Below, one piece after another: positions 35,943 to 43,979 of a stretch of DNA of 63,007 nucleotides. The translations under genes were made by a program, and so were the position numbers. The DNA lies in assembly GCA_000436475.1 (NCBI GenBank), contig FR886161.1, positions 1-63,007 of the forward strand, read 5' to 3'. Below the pieces are notes generated by a model, which saw nothing but the letters and a program-made list of their open reading frames with translations, did not search any database and was not told the origin of the DNA. The DNA is from Eubacterium sp. CAG:248. GTDB lineage: Bacteria; Bacillota; Clostridia; Lachnospirales; Lachnospiraceae. Within the stretch, counting starts at the first letter, position 1. The number at the start of each line of letters is the position of its first letter.

Positions 35943-36761
35943 TTATATAATATCTTTTTTATTCATCTGCACTATGCACATCACAACTTCAGCCACAACA
36001 ATAATCATCAATTCTATTACAAAGCCGGCTGTCCAGTCTTTATATAATATAGCTATCTTCGAAGCTGCCATAAGACTCCCATATCTTCCAAAAAGATTCG
36101 ATACAATAAAATCCATATAATATATTATAAAAGTTGATAGCATTACCATAATTACGTTATTTAAAAGATAAGCAAATACAAATCCTATACAGCCTATTAT
36201 TCCAAACACAAATGACTCTAATATAATAAACAGAATAACAGCAATAAATGTATGGTTATAATAAATAGTTGAAAATATTCTGATATTAGAAAACTTATAT
36301 TCTGCTGAAGCTAAAGTTGGATGTTCTAACGGGAGTATTGCCGCTGTTAATATAAATGAACTTAACAGACAAAAAGCAACTACAACCGTTCCCACAACAA
36401 ATTGTGTTATTAATTTACTCATATAATATTTCTTTTTACTTATTCTGCATGCTATATTATATATATAATTACTTTTTACATCATTATATATAGTATATGT
36501 ATATGGAATACTTATTAATAACGGAAATATTAGATGAAACAACTTATATACAGAGCTACAATTAGCAACCATCCATAAACAATAGGCTCCTGGAATCTGA
36601 TAATCTCTAAATTGTATATATATATCTTCATATGCTCTTCTAGCTGGAAGTGCAACTGTTGATACATCCACTATTACTAATACCAGTTCTATAAATAATA
36701 TTATATAAAACCATTTGTTCTTAAAAGCTCTTTCTAATTCTATTTTCAACAATGTCTTCAT
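35943..36761 (-). CDS. ABC-2-type permease-like protein
   Basis: A 272-aa membrane protein with six spans: ELERAFKNKWFYIILFIELVLV at the N-terminus, a long loop, then spans near residues 80, 120, 160, 190 and 240, ending MNKKDII. The layout is that of ABC-2 permease subunits. I use the ATG at 36761 (MKTLLKIE), which has GGAG 7 nt upstream. No ATPase gene accompanies it. A perfect hairpin separates it from the secreted-protein gene upstream. Confidence 0.6.
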   Translation of the reverse strand: MKTLLKIELERAFKNKWFYIILFIELVLVIVDVSTVALPARRAYEDIYIQFRDYQIPGAYCLWMVANCSSVYKLFHLIFPLLISIPYTYTIYNDVKSNYIYNIACRISKKKYYMSKLITQFVVGTVVVAFCLLSSFILTAAILPLEHPTLASAEYKFSNIRIFSTIYYNHTFIAVILFIILESFVFGIIGCIGFVFAYLLNNVIMVMLSTFIIYYMDFIVSNLFGRYGSLMAASKIAILYKDWTAGFVIELMIIVVAEVVMCIVQMNKKDII

Positions 36762-36790
36762 GCACTTACTCCTCAACATATATTATATAA

Positions 36791-36823
36791 AGGTTGACAA
36801 TTATTATAATATATTGTCAACCT
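36791..36823 (-). terminator. Intercistronic hairpin after the secreted-protein gene
   Basis: AGGTTGACAAT (36791-36801) and ATTGTCAACCT (36813-36823) form a perfect 11-bp stem followed on the minus strand by TTTATAT. Probably a partial terminator that keeps the small-protein mRNA abundant relative to the membrane genes. The arms also resemble TTGACA boxes. Confidence 0.6.
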
Positions 36824-36907
36824 CTATAACAAAATCATAATATTTTATGCTATATAGGTGTTTATTTTCATCTGCATAACAATATAATCTCCCATTATAA
36901 TATATGA

Positions 36908-37342
36908 TTATATACTATCAGGACTCCACAAAAATCTTATTGTATATGCAACTTCATGTTCACTTAAAGTTTTAATTGCAGCATAATTATATCCACTTTC
37001 CTTTACATAATTAGTGAGGTAATATGAATTACCATTTCGAACAGTTTTATAAAACAACTTAAAATTCTCAAAATAATTATCGCCACCATTACTATCACAT
37101 GCTACAAGAGCTGCTGTATATGATAAATTACCTGTTGATGATACTCCTTTTATATATCCCGATGTTGCATCCTCTTTAGCCCTTCCATTAGTATATGCTT
37201 CTCCTATGCCAACTGTTTCATCAAGTGATAACACAGCTGATGTATCATGATAATTTGAAGCATACACCATCGAACCTGCCGATGCCATAATCATAATCCC
37301 CATAGCACCTGCCATTAACTTTGTTAAAATATTTTTAAACAT
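36908..37342 (-). CDS. Small secreted protein at the head of the permease cassette
   Basis: 144 aa: signal peptide (MFKNILTKLMAGAMGIMIM, cleavage likely near Ala28 in SMVYASN) and a mature part of about 115 residues with NGRAKEDATSGYIKGVSS, NGNSYYLTNYVKESGYNYA and a C-terminal LWSPDSI. The TSxY...YV.E.GY...WSPDS pattern reminds me of small secreted DUF2712-like proteins of Firmicutes; this is memory, not a search. AGGAG lies 8 nt before the ATG. It may be the product handled by the three permease-like proteins (peptide toxin, signal or stress protein); none of these is shown. Confidence 0.65.
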   Translation of the reverse strand: MFKNILTKLMAGAMGIMIMASAGSMVYASNYHDTSAVLSLDETVGIGEAYTNGRAKEDATSGYIKGVSSTGNLSYTAALVACDSNGGDNYFENFKLFYKTVRNGNSYYLTNYVKESGYNYAAIKTLSEHEVAYTIRFLWSPDSI

Positions 37343-37567
37343 ACATTAATCTCCTTTATTTTATTAATTTATATTAAACTTATTTTCCCTCTAATCTCCT
37401 CTCCGATATATATTATAATAGTCTTTAGTTTCTGCTACACTACATAACTCTGACAACCATCTAAACAAATCTAATACATATCTGTATTATAATCCACCAA
37501 TTCCATAATTACCGTGCCGGGTACATTATGCAGCCAAAAAGGTATATTTTGTAAAATCCCCCATTCC
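37343..37567. other. Intergenic stretch upstream of the secreted-protein gene
   Basis: On the minus strand a TATAAT-like box with a weak -35 lies about 70-80 nt before the secreted-protein ATG, followed by a GGAGAGGAG-rich leader. I find no gene and no second strong signal here; the remainder up to 37763 is covered by the repeats and the terminator listed next. Confidence 0.35.
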
Positions 37568-37636
37568 TGACAAAGAACAGATTTTACCCACCCCCTTGAC
37601 AAAGAACCATTTTACCCCCACTCTTGACAAAGAACC
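37568..37636. repeat. Three 28-29-bp tandem repeats, IS21-end-like
   Basis: TGACAAAGAAC starts at 37568, 37597 and 37625, each of the first two followed by an ATTTTACCCNC block. Tandem internal repeats of this kind with TGTCA-containing starts are common at the ends of IS21-type elements. No transposase frame is nearby, so this would be a remnant; the assignment is inference. Confidence 0.5.
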
Positions 37637-37656
37637 CAAAAAAACAAATTTAGAAC

Positions 37657-37703
37657 AAAAAAGGACTCCACATACCTGCCCAAACAGATACACGAAGTCC
37701 TCT
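37657..37703 (-). terminator. Terminator of the KDPG aldolase gene
   Basis: On the minus strand AGGACT ... AGTCCT closes a long imperfect hairpin with an inner CTG/CAG pair and is followed by TTTTTTG, 60 nt past the aldolase stop. Confidence 0.75.
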
Positions 37704-37763
37704 TAAAATAACACTATTCAATTGTCATCTTAGCGATAATCTGAATTATGTAGTCTGAACTAA

Positions 37764-38405
37764 TTACTTAGAACGGATTTCCTTAACTAAAGCAACAGCT
37801 TCTGCTGTCATATCCTTAATCTTATCGAATTCTCCAGCCTTAACTAAGTCGCCCTTAACCATCCAAGAACCACCACAGCAGAAGATCTTATCGCATGATA
37901 AGAATTCTTCAAGGTTACCTGTGTTGATACCACCTGTAGGCATAATTCTTACATTAGTGTAAGCTGCGCACATAGCTTTGATCATCTTGATTCCGCCTGC
38001 TGCTGTAGCTGGGAAGAACTTAACTCTTGTAAGTCCTCTCTTAACTGCCTGAGCAAGTTCTGAAGGAGTTACGATACCTGGCATAACAGGAATGTTCTTA
38101 GAGATACAGTAGTCTACGATTTCTGGATCAAAGCCTGGGCTTACGATAACTGATGCACCTGCTGCAACAGCTCTGTCAACCTGCTCTGTTGTAAGTACTG
38201 TACCTGCTGCAAGTACCATATCTGGATATGCTTCATGCATAAGACGGATAGATTCCTCAGCTGCTGCTGTACGGAATGTAACCTCTGCACAAGGAAGTCC
38301 ACCTTCTACTAAAGCCTTTGCTAAAGGAAGTGCATCCTTTGAATCATTCAATACTACTACTGGAATTACTCCAAGTTCTTCAAACTTATCTGCTATATTA
38401 CTCAT
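37764..38405 (-). CDS. eda: KDPG/KHG aldolase
   Basis: Class I aldolase that splits 2-keto-3-deoxy-6-phosphogluconate into pyruvate and glyceraldehyde 3-phosphate (and can act on 4-hydroxy-2-oxoglutarate). The 213-aa TIM barrel shows the catalytic Glu region AEVTFRTAAA, GTVLTTEQVDRA, and the Schiff-base Lys in VKFFPATAAGG. It has its own promoter and terminator. In gut Lachnospiraceae it commonly serves uronate (pectin) breakdown; no other gene of that pathway is in the window. Confidence 0.95.
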   Translation of the reverse strand: MSNIADKFEELGVIPVVVLNDSKDALPLAKALVEGGLPCAEVTFRTAAAEESIRLMHEAYPDMVLAAGTVLTTEQVDRAVAAGASVIVSPGFDPEIVDYCISKNIPVMPGIVTPSELAQAVKRGLTRVKFFPATAAGGIKMIKAMCAAYTNVRIMPTGGINTGNLEEFLSCDKIFCCGGSWMVKGDLVKAGEFDKIKDMTAEAVALVKEIRSK

Positions 38406-38459
38406 TATAATAATAGCCCCTTTCTTTAAATATTCGACTGAAACTTCTCAGTGTCTATG

Positions 38460-38488
38460 ATTATATCACGATTCTTTAAAAACGACAA
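38460..38488 (-). promoter_or_regulatory. Sigma-A promoter of eda
   Basis: On the minus strand TTGTCG (38483-38488), 17 bp, perfect TATAAT (38460-38465) with an extended TGA directly before it. Confidence 0.7.
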
Positions 38489-38527
38489 TAAAATGATGTA
38501 TTTCGCTTGTATTTTTATAGGAACCTT

Positions 38528-39664
38528 TTACTTAAAAAATCCTTTTTTCTTAGGACGTTTTCTTTCTTCACCTGTAAGTGTCTTTTCATATTCCACAAGT
38601 GCATCTTTCTGCTCTGCTGTAAGCTTAGTAGGTATATCAACTATAAGTGTGATATAATGGTCTCCCCTTGTATCCTTGTTTCTAAGTGTTGGCATACCTT
38701 TACCTCTGAGTCTTACTCTAGTACCAGATGCAGTACCTGGTTTAACCTCGTACAGTACTTCACCATCTACAGTCTTAACCTTCACTTCTCCACCAAGTAC
38801 AGCTGTAGGGTAATCTATAACAACATCTGAGAAGATATTGTATCCATCTCTTTCAAATGCCGGATCAGACGATATCATAACAGCTACTAAAAGATCTCCT
38901 CTTGGACCACCGTTAGTTCCTGGCTCACCTTTACCCTGTATACGAACACACTGTCCGTTATCTATACCAGCTGGTATATTAACTTCGATAGTCTTTTTGC
39001 TGCTTATATATCCTGTACCATAACAGTCTGGACATTTTTCCTTGATTATCTTTCCTGTTCCGTGACAGTCTGGACAAGGCTGTACGCTCTGCATCATGCC
39101 AAGGAATGACTGCTGTGTCATAGTTACCTGACCACGTCCGCCACACTTCTTACATGTTTCTGGACTTGTACCAGGCTTCGCACCTGTTCCGTGGCACTTT
39201 GTACACTCATCCTTAAGTGTTACATCTATCTTCTTCTTAGTTCCTGTTACAGATTCTGCAAATGTGATTCTGACATTTACTCTTAAGTCAGCGCCTCGTC
39301 TTGGTCCATTGCTGTTACGTCCACGGCTTCCACCGCCGCCAAACATTCCGCCGAAGATATCTCCAAATATATCTCCCATATCGCCAAAGTCAAAGCCACC
39401 AAAGCCACCAGCTCCGCCAGCACCTCCTGCACCACCATCAAAGGCTGCATGACCAAACTGATCGTACTGTCTTCTCTTATCCGGGTCACTAAGCACAGCA
39501 TAAGCCTCTGATGCTTCCTTAAACTTTGCTTCTGCTTCCTTATCACCAGGATTCATATCCGGATGATACTTTTTAGCTAACTGTCTATACGCTCTTTTAA
39601 TGGCTGCATCATCTGCATCCTTAGATACTCCAAGGACTTCATAATAATCTCTTTTTTCTGCCAT
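38528..39664 (-). CDS. dnaJ: Chaperone protein DnaJ
   Basis: Type I Hsp40 co-chaperone of DnaK. The J domain occupies residues 1-70 with the HPD motif in KKYHPDMNPGD; a Gly/Phe-rich linker (GGAGGAGGAGGFGGFDFGD) follows; four CxxCxGxG zinc repeats are CTKCHGTGA, CKKCGGRGQ, CPDCHGTGK and CPDCYGTGY; the C-terminal substrate domains end the 378-aa protein. Last gene of the hrcA-grpE-dnaK-dnaJ operon, with a strong hairpin between dnaK and dnaJ. Confidence 0.98.
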   Translation of the reverse strand: MAEKRDYYEVLGVSKDADDAAIKRAYRQLAKKYHPDMNPGDKEAEAKFKEASEAYAVLSDPDKRRQYDQFGHAAFDGGAGGAGGAGGFGGFDFGDMGDIFGDIFGGMFGGGGSRGRNSNGPRRGADLRVNVRITFAESVTGTKKKIDVTLKDECTKCHGTGAKPGTSPETCKKCGGRGQVTMTQQSFLGMMQSVQPCPDCHGTGKIIKEKCPDCYGTGYISSKKTIEVNIPAGIDNGQCVRIQGKGEPGTNGGPRGDLLVAVMISSDPAFERDGYNIFSDVVIDYPTAVLGGEVKVKTVDGEVLYEVKPGTASGTRVRLRGKGMPTLRNKDTRGDHYITLIVDIPTKLTAEQKDALVEYEKTLTGEERKRPKKKGFFK

Positions 39665-39687
39665 ATAGGTTCCGCCTTTCTATACCC

Positions 39688-39728
39688 GAAAGGAGTCAGG
39701 TCCCCTTATAGAGACCTGACTTCCTTTC
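39688..39728 (-). other. Strong hairpin between dnaK and dnaJ
   Basis: GAAAGGAGTCAGGTC (39688-39702) pairs with GACCTGACTTCCTTTC (39713-39728) with a single bulged base, and the CC/GG next to the loop extend it. No U-run follows, so it is more likely an mRNA processing or stability element than a terminator. Confidence 0.65.
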
Positions 39729-39781
39729 TGATTTCATCTATAATGCATAACAAACTATAGATTCAATCATATATCACTTAA

Positions 39782-41671
39782 TTATACTTCCTTATAGTCA
39801 CCATCTACAACATCATCACCATAAGGTGTGCTGCCGCCCTGTGCACCTGCATCAGAACCTGCACCTGCTCCCATATCAGGACCAGCACCTGCTGCACCAC
39901 CTGCTGCCTGGTTAGCCTCATACATCTTTGCAAAAAGATTCTGTGCTGATGTCATAAGCTTTTCCTTAGCTGCCTTGATTTCATCAACCTGGGCATCTGT
40001 CATGTTCTCAGCATCTGTTGATTCAACAAGTGACTTAAGTGCGTTAAGGTCTGCCTCAACATTTGCCTTATCGTTAGCATCAAGCTTATCACCTGCTTCA
40101 TCAAGAGCCTTCTGTGTCTGGAATACCATAGAGTCAGCTTCGTTACGAACTTCGATAGCTTCCTTACGTTTCTTATCCTGAGCTTCAAACTCAGCAGCTT
40201 CCTTAACAGCCTTATCGATATCTTCATCAGACATGTTAGAACCAGCTGTTATTGTGATATGCTGTTCCTTACCTGTACCAAGATCCTTAGCTGATACATT
40301 TACGATACCATTAGCATCGATATCGAATGTAACTTCAATCTGAGGAACACCTCTTCTTGCTGGAGGTATACCATCAAGTCTGAATTGTCCAAGTGACTTG
40401 TTATCCTTAGCAAACTGTCTTTCACCCTGTACTACGTTGATATCAACGGCTGTCTGGTTATCAGCAGCTGTAGAGAATATCTGGCTCTTCTTTGTAGGAA
40501 TAGTTGTATTTCTCTCGATAAGTCTTGTAGCAATACCACCCATAGTTTCGATAGAAAGTGAAAGTGGTGTTACATCAAGAAGAAGGATATCACCAGCACC
40601 AGCATCGCCAGCAAGCTTACCACCCTGGATAGAAGCACCTATAGCAACACATTCATCTGGGTTAAGTGACTTGTTAGGCTCATGACCTGTTAACTGCTTT
40701 ACTTTATCCTGTACAGCTGGGATTCTTGTAGAACCACCAACTAATAATACCTTTGAAAGTTCTGAAGCTGTAAGACCTGCATCTGAAAGTGCATTCTTAA
40801 CTGGTTCAGCTGTCTTTTCTACTAAGTCATGTGTAAGTTCATCGAACTTAGCTCTTGTAAGTGTCATATCAAAATGCTTTGGACCCTCAGCTGTTGCTGT
40901 GATGTATGGAAGGTTGATATTTGTCTGCATAGCACTTGATAATTCCTTCTTAGCCTGCTCAGCAGCAACCTTTAATCTCTGAAGTGCCATTGTATCCTTA
41001 GAAAGATCAACGCCTTCCTTAGCCTTGAAGTCCTCTAACATGTACTGTGTAACAGCATTATCAAAGTCATCACCACCAAGTCTGTTGTTACCAGCTGTAG
41101 CAAGAACTTCGATTACACCATCACCGATTTCAATGATAGATACATCGAATGTACCACCACCAAGGTCATACACCATAATCTTCTGTTCATGTTCGTTATC
41201 AAGACCATAAGCTAATGCTGCTGCTGTAGGCTCGTTGATAATTCTCTTAACATCAAGTCCTGCAATCTTACCTGCATCCTTAGTTGCCTGTCTCTGTGCA
41301 TCGTTGAAGTAAGCTGGAACTGTGATAACAGCTTCTGAAACTGTCTCACCAAGATAGCTCTCAGCATCAGCCTTTAACTTCTGAAGAATCATAGCTGAGA
41401 TTTCCTGTGGTGTATACTTCTTACCATCAATATCTACTTTATAATCTGTACCCATATGTCTCTTGATTGAAGAGATTGTCTTGTCTGCATTAGTAACTGC
41501 CTGACGCTTTGCAGGATCACCTACTAATCTTTCACCATTCTTTGTAAATGCGACTACTGATGGAGTTGTTCTGATACCCTCTGTGTTTGTAATAACAACT
41601 GGCTTACCACCTTCCATAACAGCTACGCATGAATTTGTTGTACCTAAATCTATACCAATAATCTTGCCCAT
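39782..41671 (-). CDS. dnaK: Chaperone protein DnaK (Hsp70)
   Basis: ATP-driven cytosolic chaperone. N-terminal GIDLGTTNSCVAVMEGG binds the phosphates, MVYDLGGGTFDVS is phosphate-2, VLLVGGSTRIPAVQ the adenosine region; the beta substrate domain includes FDIDANGIVNVSAKDLGTG and the helical lid ends in a Gly/Ala-rich tail and DDVVDGDYKEV. At 629 aa it is slightly long, within family range. It starts 171 nt after grpE, so it may have an additional internal promoter, though I found no clear one. Confidence 0.98.
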   Translation of the reverse strand: MGKIIGIDLGTTNSCVAVMEGGKPVVITNTEGIRTTPSVVAFTKNGERLVGDPAKRQAVTNADKTISSIKRHMGTDYKVDIDGKKYTPQEISAMILQKLKADAESYLGETVSEAVITVPAYFNDAQRQATKDAGKIAGLDVKRIINEPTAAALAYGLDNEHEQKIMVYDLGGGTFDVSIIEIGDGVIEVLATAGNNRLGGDDFDNAVTQYMLEDFKAKEGVDLSKDTMALQRLKVAAEQAKKELSSAMQTNINLPYITATAEGPKHFDMTLTRAKFDELTHDLVEKTAEPVKNALSDAGLTASELSKVLLVGGSTRIPAVQDKVKQLTGHEPNKSLNPDECVAIGASIQGGKLAGDAGAGDILLLDVTPLSLSIETMGGIATRLIERNTTIPTKKSQIFSTAADNQTAVDINVVQGERQFAKDNKSLGQFRLDGIPPARRGVPQIEVTFDIDANGIVNVSAKDLGTGKEQHITITAGSNMSDEDIDKAVKEAAEFEAQDKKRKEAIEVRNEADSMVFQTQKALDEAGDKLDANDKANVEADLNALKSLVESTDAENMTDAQVDEIKAAKEKLMTSAQNLFAKMYEANQAAGGAAGAGPDMGAGAGSDAGAQGGSTPYGDDVVDGDYKEV

Positions 41672-41842
41672 AATTATCTTCCTTTCTGTGCCTTATAAAT
41701 GTAGCACACTTTAATACATAATAAATCATTTTATTGTTACTTACATTTTTATTATGGTAAAGCTCAAAACTTATACACATCAACTACATATTCTGATGTA
41801 TCGTTTCAGCCATGCTTATATATAAAACCTCTGCCATGCCTG

Positions 41843-42517
41843 TTAGTTAGCAACCTTTACCATGCTGTGGCGGATAACCACATCTCTATATGTGTAACCC
41901 TTCTCGAACTCTTCCACGATGATATTCTCACCCTGTGAATCATCCTCCACATGCATTACTGCATTATGGAAATCCGGGTTAAACTCAGAACCAAGTGCCT
42001 CTATCGGCTTAACCTGTAAGTCTTCAAGCATTTTCATAGTCTGCTTATAAACCATATCCATGCCTTTGGCAAATGGTGTCTGTAACTCTTCCTCTGTTAC
42101 TGACTTAAAGCCTCGTTCAAAATTATCAACTATCGGAAGTAACTTCTTTATAACATCCGATGCTCCCATCTCAAACATTGCTGACTTTTCTTTGTCAGTA
42201 CGCTTTCTGTAGTTGTCAAACTCAGCCATCTGACGCTTTAATCTGTCATTCAGATCTTCTATAACAGCGTCCTTCTGGTCCTTTTTATTATTATTTATAT
42301 CAACTGTTTCCTCCGCTCCCTTCGCATCACTTGCGTTGAAAGACTGTGCGTCCTCCTTCACATCTGCGTCGGATGAGCCCTGAGTTTCTACAGTATCAGC
42401 GTCTTTATTATCTGTGTTAGCAGCATTGGCATCTTTTGTTGTATCAGCTGCTTCATTGTCTGCTTTCTTTATATCTTTTTCTTCAACATTATTCATGTTT
42501 TTTTCCTTCTTAGACAC
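41843..42517 (-). CDS. grpE: Nucleotide exchange factor GrpE
   Basis: Releases ADP from DnaK. The first about 75 residues are an acidic, Asn/Asp/Lys-rich tail, followed by the long coiled coil (DLNDRLKRQMAEFDNYRKRTDKE) and the C-terminal beta wing with ALGSEFNPDFHNAVMHVEDD and a GYTYRDVVIRHSMVKVA end. The start is a GTG at 42517 with GAGGAG just upstream; 16 nt separate it from hrcA. 224 aa. Confidence 0.96.
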   Translation of the reverse strand: MSKKEKNMNNVEEKDIKKADNEAADTTKDANAANTDNKDADTVETQGSSDADVKEDAQSFNASDAKGAEETVDINNNKKDQKDAVIEDLNDRLKRQMAEFDNYRKRTDKEKSAMFEMGASDVIKKLLPIVDNFERGFKSVTEEELQTPFAKGMDMVYKQTMKMLEDLQVKPIEALGSEFNPDFHNAVMHVEDDSQGENIIVEEFEKGYTYRDVVIRHSMVKVAN

Positions 42518-42533
42518 TTAACTCCTCACCTTT

Positions 42534-43655
42534 CTATGATTTCTTGAATACATCATCTAACTGCGTTCTCATATTCTTCAAGGTTTCTACAACCTTTTCA
42601 TAATCCATACGCTTAGGTCCGATGATTCCGATTGTTCCTTTCATGCCATCCTGCAGCTCATATGTTGCTGTGACAACGCTGCAGTCTTTCATGGACTCAA
42701 CCGGTGTTTCATTTCCTATATATACCTGAATCCCATGGTTAGAACTGCCATCGCTTTCCTGACCTGCTGCATCATCATCAACCACCAGGTCTGATAAGCT
42801 CTGTTTTTCTTCCAGGGCATATATAAGCTCACTTGCTTTAGTTGAATCACTAAGTTCTGGATACTTAAATATATTAGTAGCACCACTTGTGTATATCTTA
42901 AGATCATCTGCACTGTTTATGGTTTCTACTATTGCATCAAGAACCTCTTTGACAAGTTTAATATGTTCACCTGCCTGATTCTCCATCTTGGAAACAATAC
43001 TTAAGTTCATCTGCTCAAGGGTAAGTCCTGTAAGTGTTGTGTTAAGAAGAATGTTAAGCTTTAACAGATTCTCCTGCGACAGATCCTCACTAACTGTTAT
43101 AACCTTATTTCTTATAAGGTTACCCTCCATGACTATTACAGCTAATATCTTATCAGACTCAAGCTGTGACAGCTGTACGAACTTTAACTTGTTGCCTGTT
43201 ACCTTAGGCGATGTTACCATAGTCGCATAATTCGTATCCTTGGCTAACACCTTGGCAACATTCTGAAGTAACTCTTCAACTCTCTCAACCTTTTCACCAA
43301 GAGCATCCTTCATGGTTGAAAGCTCTGCCTCCTTAGAAGCCATCTCACTTTCCCTTGATGCCACCTCAGTTTCCCTGTCTGTGATATTCTTTTCCTTTTC
43401 TGACATCATATCATCAACATAGAAACGGTAACCTTTATCTGTAGGTATTCTACCTGCTGAAGTATGTGGCTGTACTATATATCCAAGTTCTTCAAGGTCT
43501 GCCATCTCATTCCTGATAGTAGCTGAGCTAAGCTTCATGTCTGTAAACTTAGAGATTGTTCTTGAACCTACCGGTTCGCCAGTTTCCAGATAATTCTTAA
43601 TGACTGCCTTAAGTATCTTTACTTTACGCTCATCAAGCTGTTCATCAAGTGCCAT
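42534..43655 (-). CDS. hrcA: Heat-inducible transcription repressor HrcA
   Basis: Represses class I heat-shock genes by binding CIRCE; its folding depends on GroEL. The N-terminal winged helix includes GSRTISKFTDMKLSSATIRN and DLEELGYIVQPHTSAGRIP, and the C-terminal domain ends GTIGIIGPKRMDYEKVV. At 373 aa it is about 25-30 residues longer than B. subtilis HrcA; part of the excess is a charged heptad repeat (RETEVAS, RESEMAS, KEAELST) after residue 95, encoded by 21-bp tandem repeats. AGGAGG is 7 nt before the ATG at 43655. Autoregulated through the CIRCE operator in its leader. Confidence 0.97.
   Translation of the reverse strand: MALDEQLDERKVKILKAVIKNYLETGEPVGSRTISKFTDMKLSSATIRNEMADLEELGYIVQPHTSAGRIPTDKGYRFYVDDMMSEKEKNITDRETEVASRESEMASKEAELSTMKDALGEKVERVEELLQNVAKVLAKDTNYATMVTSPKVTGNKLKFVQLSQLESDKILAVIVMEGNLIRNKVITVSEDLSQENLLKLNILLNTTLTGLTLEQMNLSIVSKMENQAGEHIKLVKEVLDAIVETINSADDLKIYTSGATNIFKYPELSDSTKASELIYALEEKQSLSDLVVDDDAAGQESDGSSNHGIQVYIGNETPVESMKDCSVVTATYELQDGMKGTIGIIGPKRMDYEKVVETLKNMRTQLDDVFKKS
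43322..43377 (-). repeat. 21-bp tandem repeats inside hrcA
   Basis: Plus-strand copies at 43336-43356 and 43357-43377 match at 17 of 21 positions and a degenerate third copy precedes them. They encode the seven-residue repeats in the HrcA coiled-coil insertion. Confidence 0.65.
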
Positions 43656-43678
43656 GACATAACCTCCTTTTTTTGTTG

Positions 43679-43705
43679 TTAGCACTCATTTATCTGGAGT
43701 GCTAA
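43679..43705 (-). promoter_or_regulatory. CIRCE operator
   Basis: TTAGCACTC (43679-43687), nine bases, GAGTGCTAA (43697-43705): an exact match to the HrcA-binding CIRCE consensus, located between the hrcA promoter and its start codon. Confidence 0.98.
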
Positions 43706-43718
43706 TATCAACATAATT

Positions 43719-43747
43719 AAGGTATCACTTTGCAAGTGGTATGTCAA
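43719..43747 (-). promoter_or_regulatory. Promoter of the hrcA-grpE-dnaK-dnaJ operon
   Basis: On the minus strand a perfect TTGACA (43742-43747), 17 bp and TACCTT (43719-43724), directly upstream of CIRCE. The spacer holds the small palindrome CACTTGCAAAGTG. Confidence 0.6.
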
Positions 43748-43869
43748 CAACTAATTTAATTTTTTCTATAAATAAATTATAAACTTTATTAATGAACTAT
43801 ATGCAAGCCATCTTTACACCTGTTTTTGCTGCCGATTCGCTATTCATTAAAAATATCTATATAAAAACC

Positions 43870-43922
43870 GTTTATATAAAATCGTTTACATAAATTGTTT
43901 ACGTAAATTGTTTACATAGAAA
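43870..43922. repeat. Four tandem TTTAYRTAAA boxes
   Basis: GTTTATATAAAATC, GTTTACATAAATT, GTTTACGTAAATT and GTTTACATAGAAA follow one another with a 13-14 bp period in the 324-nt gap between thrC and hrcA. Each core is a full or near palindrome. They may be operator sites for an unknown regulator or simple repeat expansion. Confidence 0.6.
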
Positions 43923-43950
43923 GAACCTGGCATTTTACCGCCAGGCTCAG
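43922..43950 (-). terminator. Terminator of thrC
   Basis: GAACCTGGC (43923-43931) pairs with GCCAGGCTC (43940-43948), 30 nt past the thrC stop; the minus strand continues with TTCTTTC. Confidence 0.65.
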
Positions 43951-43979
43951 GTTTTGTTTATTTTTGATATTTTGATATA

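Noticed and set aside
37343..37460. LytTR binding repeats in front of the secreted-protein gene
   Set aside because: The best candidates (around GGTTGTC and GAGTTATG on the minus strand) miss several consensus positions and have the wrong spacing.
37568..37636. Short CRISPR array
   Set aside because: Repeat units follow each other directly with no unique spacers, and no cas gene is present.
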